From Odiellus spinosus (taxonomy: Eukaryota > Arthropoda > Arachnida > Opiliones > Phalangiidae), in NCBI GenBank assembly GCA_963920705.1, contig OY987230.1, positions 9,309,185-9,373,184 on the forward strand: DNA of 64,000 nt. The letters run 5' to 3'. Below are positions 58,943 through 64,000 of this stretch, piece by piece. The position numbers and the translations under genes are program-made. The number at the start of each line of letters is the position of its first letter. Within the stretch, counting starts at the first letter, position 1. Below the pieces are notes generated by a model. It was not told the origin of the DNA. It did no database searches and saw only the letters and a list, made by a program, of their open reading frames with translations.

Positions 58943-59953
58943 CTGAATAACATTAACACCACGTGATTTCGTGACGTAGTTTGCAACATTCGAACAAGAT
59001 GTCGCACTAACAACTTCTTTTATAATATCAACTATTTGTCAGGGGTAATGGGGCAGCAAATATTTACTACCTGAGCCGTTTCGGTAATGAGAGAACTATT
59101 TACGGGTATCCCGTACTAACTCACAATCGGGTACCCGCCCAACCCTTTTTTATACATTTGCAAGAAGGAAAATATTGTTTGGAAAAAAAAATAAAATAAA
59201 AATAAAAAATCGCAGGATATCAAAAGGAAAAGAAGCGAAATTGTTTAGATTTAAAAACTAGTTTACAATGTCAAGGTTTTCTTAGATTAGACGAAATATG
59301 TTTAAATATCTAAATTCCCATAAAAATATTTACTTTTTAATTGTTCCGCTAATATTTTCTATGAAGTTAAATCGTTTCAATGTAATGATATTTCCGAAAA
59401 TGTTACTCAAATTTTATTTGGAGCATAAGTTAATCAGTAAGTCTAACTTTAAAGATTTATTTTCCCAAACTTTTCGTGGTTTCAAATCATTTTAGAAATC
59501 ACATTTTAATTCCTCGTGTTATACGGAATGGTATATTTATCGCATTATAAAACAATGAATTAAACCAGCATTAAGCGTTTCTGTTTAGTTACTAGACTAA
59601 AATTCTTGGGAAAACATTTAAACCCAGCTTATTCCAGAAACAGTACCGAGTAAAATGATTTTTAATTAATTTGAAATATTTACTATATAATAAACCGGAC
59701 TTTTTTTTTTTTTTAACTTGGCACCATTCCCATTAACATTGTGACATAAAACTGTTTTTACTCTGTCATAAAATAATCCACAGGCGCCTAAAATATGGCG
59801 GTTTGCAATTCGTTAAGAATAAGTTAAGTTAAAGAAAAAATAATAAACTCTTTCCCAGAAATGAAGATGTAGAGTGATGAGAAGTAGAAAAAAAAAAAAA
59901 AAAAAATGAGAATAAAGAAATAAATTCATCATGAGTGTGCATCGTTGTCGACC

Positions 59954-60364
59954 TTAAAGGGAGAATGCAGTCGATATTTATCGATTCCTTATCGTTTAAA
60001 GCCAACAGTAAAAAATATTGCAAATAAATATTAAACTATAAATAAATTTAATACTTGCCATCAAAATAGGCTTAGCTGGATTCATGGAGAAATCCTGAAC
60101 TCCCTGTATAAGGACTAGCCACCAATGGCATTGATCATGGAGATCCCGCAGTCCCCATATAAGAGCCATCGATGAAGGTCATTGGTCGCTAGTCCTTATA
60201 CGGAAAGTTTAGGTGATTTCCATGATTTCAGCTAAGCCTATTTTCAGGGTAACTTTTAAATTTATTTCTAGTTTAATATTTGTTTTTAAATTTTTTTTAC
60301 TGTTTTATTAGGCCTATTTAAACGATAAGGAATCGATTCCTTTTAGGTTGCATTCTCCCTTTAA
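59954..60364 (+). mobile_element. Family A foldback MITE (copy A11, most complete)
   Basis: A 411-bp element running from TTAAAGGGAGAATGCAG to TGCATTCTCCCTTTAA. The core has GTATAAGGACTAGCCACCAA, TGGCATTGATCATGGAG and GTCATTGGTCGCTAGTCC, the A1/A3 type. Confidence 0.9.
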
Positions 60365-61070
60365 AGAGAGAGTTGAAAAAATAAAGCCTAATGTCTTTGA
60401 TTGTGAAAATAATTTAGTTCTATCCCTTTAATTATAAATAATTTTGTTCGTTTTCTCAACCAACATCTTGCCAGAATGAACTGAACTTTCATGTACAGAA
60501 CTTTATCTTGCCTCAATTCTTCATTCTCCTCAACGACTTTCAAACGAAACTTATTACGTAATTAATTATCCCTTGAAATAAAAAACAAAGTATAGTGGTG
60601 ACACTATATCTTTAATTCGTATTATATATATAGAGAATAAAGCAATTAAAATCCAGCCTTGTTTACCAAAGAGAAAAATACGAAGGGGGTAAAGCAAATT
60701 GGAGCATTTGATGCAAAAGCTTTCGGGTCCAACCACAAAACAAGAACGACTTTAAGTGAATGTTAGAGGCGCGCAATGGAAAAACTCCTTTAAACATTCA
60801 CCCCTTTTCTTAGTAATCTACTCTATAAACACCACGTCATGGATAAAAGATAGAACTTAAAACAGCGTCGGGAGTACGCGCCATCGTAACTCATAATTTT
60901 TACTAAACTATATACGTACATACGTCATCCGGCGCGGGAACGCAATGACAGTTTTTGGTGCCCGACTTGTTAGCGAATTGGGTATAGTGCAAAATACTGC
61001 TAGTCAGTTCAACGCTCTCTCTTTCTCGAAACTAAACATTTCTCTTTCTTAGAGCGCTCGGTTTATATAA

Positions 61071-61361
61071 GCCGCGTTCATACTAGGCCTTGAAATCGAT
61101 TTAAACCGTTTCAAAACGTTTCGCTGGAGTCGTGTGAACGGGAAACCGTCTTTTATCAAATCGATTTGATTCGATTTCTCGAAACTGCTTCGGGAACCAG
61201 TTTCGTACCGATTCGGTTTCAACAACCGATAGATGAAGCTACAAATCGGTTATTAAAAATAATGCGTGAAAACGTGACGCTTAAAACGATTCCTGGCGAT
61301 TTGAATATCGGTTTGATTTTACCGTTTCAAATCGATTAAAGAATGCTAGTGTGACCGTAGC
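61071..61361 (+). mobile_element. Family B MITE (copy B3)
   Basis: GCCGCGTTCATACTAGGCC to TGCTAGTGTGACCGTAGC. Full-length relative to B1. Confidence 0.88.
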
Positions 61362-61412
61362 TATATGATATGTAGCAATTAAAAATTTCAACACGCTACA
61401 TTACGAGGCTAA

Positions 61413-61558
61413 TACCCTCTTCGGACGAGGCATAATTAGCCGTGGTTTAATCAGATTTAACCGAGGTTTACATAGCTTCAATAAACCTCAGTTAATCGTG
61501 ATTAAACCACAGTTAAATCAGATTAAACCGGCTAGTTACGCCTAGTCTGAAAAGGGTA
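61413..61558. mobile_element. Foldback element, TACCCT ends
   Basis: TACCCTCTTCGGACGAGGC and GCCTAGTCTGAAAAGGGTA are inverted, followed by inner arms TGGTTTAATCAGATTTAAC and TTAAATCAGATTAAACC. A clear target duplication was not seen. Confidence 0.8.
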
Positions 61559-62522
61559 TAACGGTAATTATAAGATTGAAAATTTGGAAAGTTTCTACAG
61601 TAATCAGTAATATACCCTGGCAATTTACCAGGGTAATTTACGGCTTGCTCTGGTAAAATTACTAAAATGGTAATTTATAATTCAAAAAGTTTAGCGTTTT
61701 TAATCGTCTACTTTTCAATAGTTATTTGTGTTTGGCTTCGAAAAGGACATGTTAATGTAATTTTTAATGTACGAGTTACTTTGTCCGTTTGTCTAACGAA
61801 TTCAAAGTGAAATGGTCCAGCATATAATTGCAAACACTGCATTTGTTTCCTCGAATGTATGGGTTGTTTAGAAATAATAATATTGCAATGATTGAAAAAC
61901 GAATTCCGAAATCAAAATCACCGAAATTCAAATACAAATCAATTTTCAAATACCGTTAAATTACCGTGTGAATGTTTCTTTACCAATATCCAAAATTAAG
62001 GTAATTGTAAAAATAATAATATCACATCGAGATTCCGTTGTAATCATAAGTTTGTTCTATTTGTATTGTTATTGAAAAATAAAAAAGTTTACTTTTGAAG
62101 GCCTTAGTCCTTTAAGGTTGAATAAACTGTAATGGTTCTCAACTTTATACACGCTGAAAAGTTAAACTGATCTCCTAACCGCAGTGAAATGACTGAGTTG
62201 AGTGAGAAACTTGTATAACATTATCCCAAGATTTTGTTTCTCTCCCCCTTAACCATTGCGTAAGATATAGAGAGTCGTAAATTTTAAAAACGTTTTTTAT
62301 CGCTCTTATGAATTCCATTTAATCGTACGAGTGCTTTCGTATATGTATATATATTGTAAATAAACAAGACCTCCTTCAAACAAGACTAGTGGCGGCACCC
62401 GACTATACGCGAGCTATCATAGGTAATATAATCACTCGAAGTCTGTAATGCGAGCTGGTTAGTATAAAAAAAAACTCTTTTTCGCAATACTTCGCCAATC
62501 AGGGCCCCGGTTTAGCGCCGAT

Positions 62523-62692
62523 CAGGGACGGACATAAGCATTGGACATTGTCCGATACATTTTTCACACAACTTTTTATTTTTGAGAGGACATTCATACA
62601 AAAATTTGGCAAGGTCTGATAATTTTCTTAAAATTTCCAAGGGAGTTACTGGACAAATGTCCAATAAGAAAATTTTGTTATTTCCGTCCCTG
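62523..62692. mobile_element. hAT-type MITE with perfect 8-bp target duplication
   Basis: A 170-bp element. CAGGGACGGA and TCCGTCCCTG are the ends, with inner TTGGACATTGTCC and GGACAAATGTCCAAT. GCGCCGAT flanks both sides (62515-62522 and 62693-62700). A + frame crossing it (62582-62779) is not a gene. Confidence 0.95.
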
Positions 62693-63624
62693 GCGCCGAT
62701 ACAAATAGCTAGTATTTTGATTCAAGGCTTACGCATTCATTTCGCGAATAACTTTTGTACAGCCCATCTCCGCACTTAAGTCGACTGAGACAAGGCTTAG
62801 AAAAGATCATCCTTAATTGCTGACCGAGTTGAAAAAGTTGGTTGTGTTTATTAGGAATGAAAACGTGTATCTGACAAACTCACTGTATTCCAATTTTTGG
62901 TCTGTCTTTAAAAACTTCTAATCGGAATTTAAAAAAAAGGCTTAAGATGTGAGATATATACCCACCCAAAAATATTTTTTCTGGTTTAGTACATTGTAAA
63001 ATATGTTACCCTCAAAATTTAACATTAAGGTAATGGGAAGTGGCATACTTAAGGATTTTAAACTTATGGTGATATTTTATATATAACAAATTTGAAATAT
63101 AGGACAATTTATCTGCGCCATTAATTTTTTCGGAATGAACTTTAAGATCTAAACTGGCATTTAATTAGCTACTTATCACGAATATTCGGTAAACCCCGTG
63201 CCGTTTAACTATAAACAATATTTAATAAGTTGTTTTAATTAGCAATACGTAAATATGAAATGTATATAATTCAAACTGAATTTAATATAAAGCTTGTGTT
63301 AAATCAAAATGGAATAAAAAAAGTCTTCAAACCGGCTGCTACAGGTCAAAATTCTACACTAATTAGAGAAAAATCAATATTCAAAGGGTAAAATTCAACC
63401 GACACAGACTCCACTTATGCGGGTCTAACTATATGACTAATTTAACAGGCACTAACTTGAACATAAAAATTCAACAAGTGTCATGCCAACTACACTCATG
63501 GACAGTTCTAGTCTTAAAAACAAATCAGGTCAAACTTCAGGGGCTCAAAACTATCCTTGCATTTATGTCTGACTCCTTTATCAAAAGCCGCAAATTTGAA
63601 TCCAAAAAGACTCAGTTGACAGGC

Positions 63625-63885
63625 TCTACGGTCACACTAGCATTTCTTAATCGGTTTGAATCAAATCGATATTAAAATCGTCGGGATTCGTTTTAAGCAT
63701 CACGCGTTCACGTATTATCTTTTTAAATCGATTTATTGTAACTTCATCTATCGGTTGTTGAAAACGAATCGGATTCAAGAAATCGAATCAAATCGATTCG
63801 AGAAAAGACGGTTTCCATTTCACACGACTAAAGCGAAACTTTTGAAACGGTTTAAATCGATTCCAAGGCCTACTATGAACGCAAC
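63625..63885 (-). mobile_element. Family B MITE (copy B4, inverted)
   Basis: CTACGGTCACACTAGCATTT to GGCCTACTATGAACGCAAC; inverse of B3, 2.3 kb away. + strand open frames over it are spurious. Confidence 0.85.
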
Positions 63886-64000
63886 TATAGTGGCATGTCT
63901 TAAAAAACAACTGAAACTCGGTTCCTTTACCAACATAAAGTTGTAGTTTCAAAACAGTCAGGTATCAAACGCATCCCTGCATTTAGGTTAACTTAATCAA

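Larger units (their letters stand above)
58943..64000. other. Region upstream of candidate CHRD1 exon
   Basis: Contains a family A copy (59954-60364), an inverted family B pair (61071-61361, 63625-63885), a TACCCT-ended foldback (61413-61558) and a hAT MITE (62523-62692). VWC1 and signal-peptide exons of chordin were searched for by cysteine spacing on the minus strand and not seen. Confidence 0.5.

Overview
The window is a piece of an animal (bilaterian) nuclear genome. It is AT-rich, has long introns with GTAAGT-type donors, and is packed with short inverted-repeat elements, minisatellites and homopolymers. It contains no bacterial operons, CRISPR or phage genes. The phylum cannot be fixed from the sequence.

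The one gene I can reconstruct is chordin (chrd, called short gastrulation in insects), the secreted BMP antagonist that sets up the dorsoventral axis. It lies on the minus strand. Thirteen exons between 47138 and 4756 splice into one open frame of about 612 codons, and the codon phase agrees at all twelve junctions. In transcript order they encode CHRD2 (three exons), CHRD3 (three), CHRD4 (two), a linker plus VWC2 (two), VWC3 (two) and a short charged C-terminal tail with a stop. A possible CHRD1 exon lies at 58754-58942. The rest of CHRD1, VWC1 and the signal peptide were not found and probably lie partly beyond 64000. Vertebrate chordin has a fourth VWC module; this gene goes straight from VWC3 to the tail.

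Layout along the + strand: 1-4345 is the region downstream of chordin, made of repeats. 4346-4749 is the 3' UTR, carrying a near-perfect 201-bp tandem duplication. 4756-15575 holds the VWC and CHRD4 exons with introns of 0.6-4.4 kb. 15576-23793 and 23954-35273 are two very large introns; the second holds a 172-bp minisatellite joined to a 20/18-bp satellite. 35274-47138 holds the CHRD3 and CHRD2 exons. 47139-64000 is mostly intron or upstream sequence filled with repeats.

The repeats fall into recognisable families, named here by letters. A: foldback MITEs of about 350-420 bp with TTAAAGGGAGAATGCA ends and exchangeable cores, 11 copies or part copies. B: about 270-290 bp elements with GTTCACACTAG-like ends, in two inverted pairs. 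C: about 290-bp foldbacks with 7-bp target duplications. D and E: TTAAAGGGAA-ended elements. There are also several hAT-type MITEs, three of them with 8-bp target duplications readable here. No convincing second protein-coding gene, tRNA or rRNA was found.
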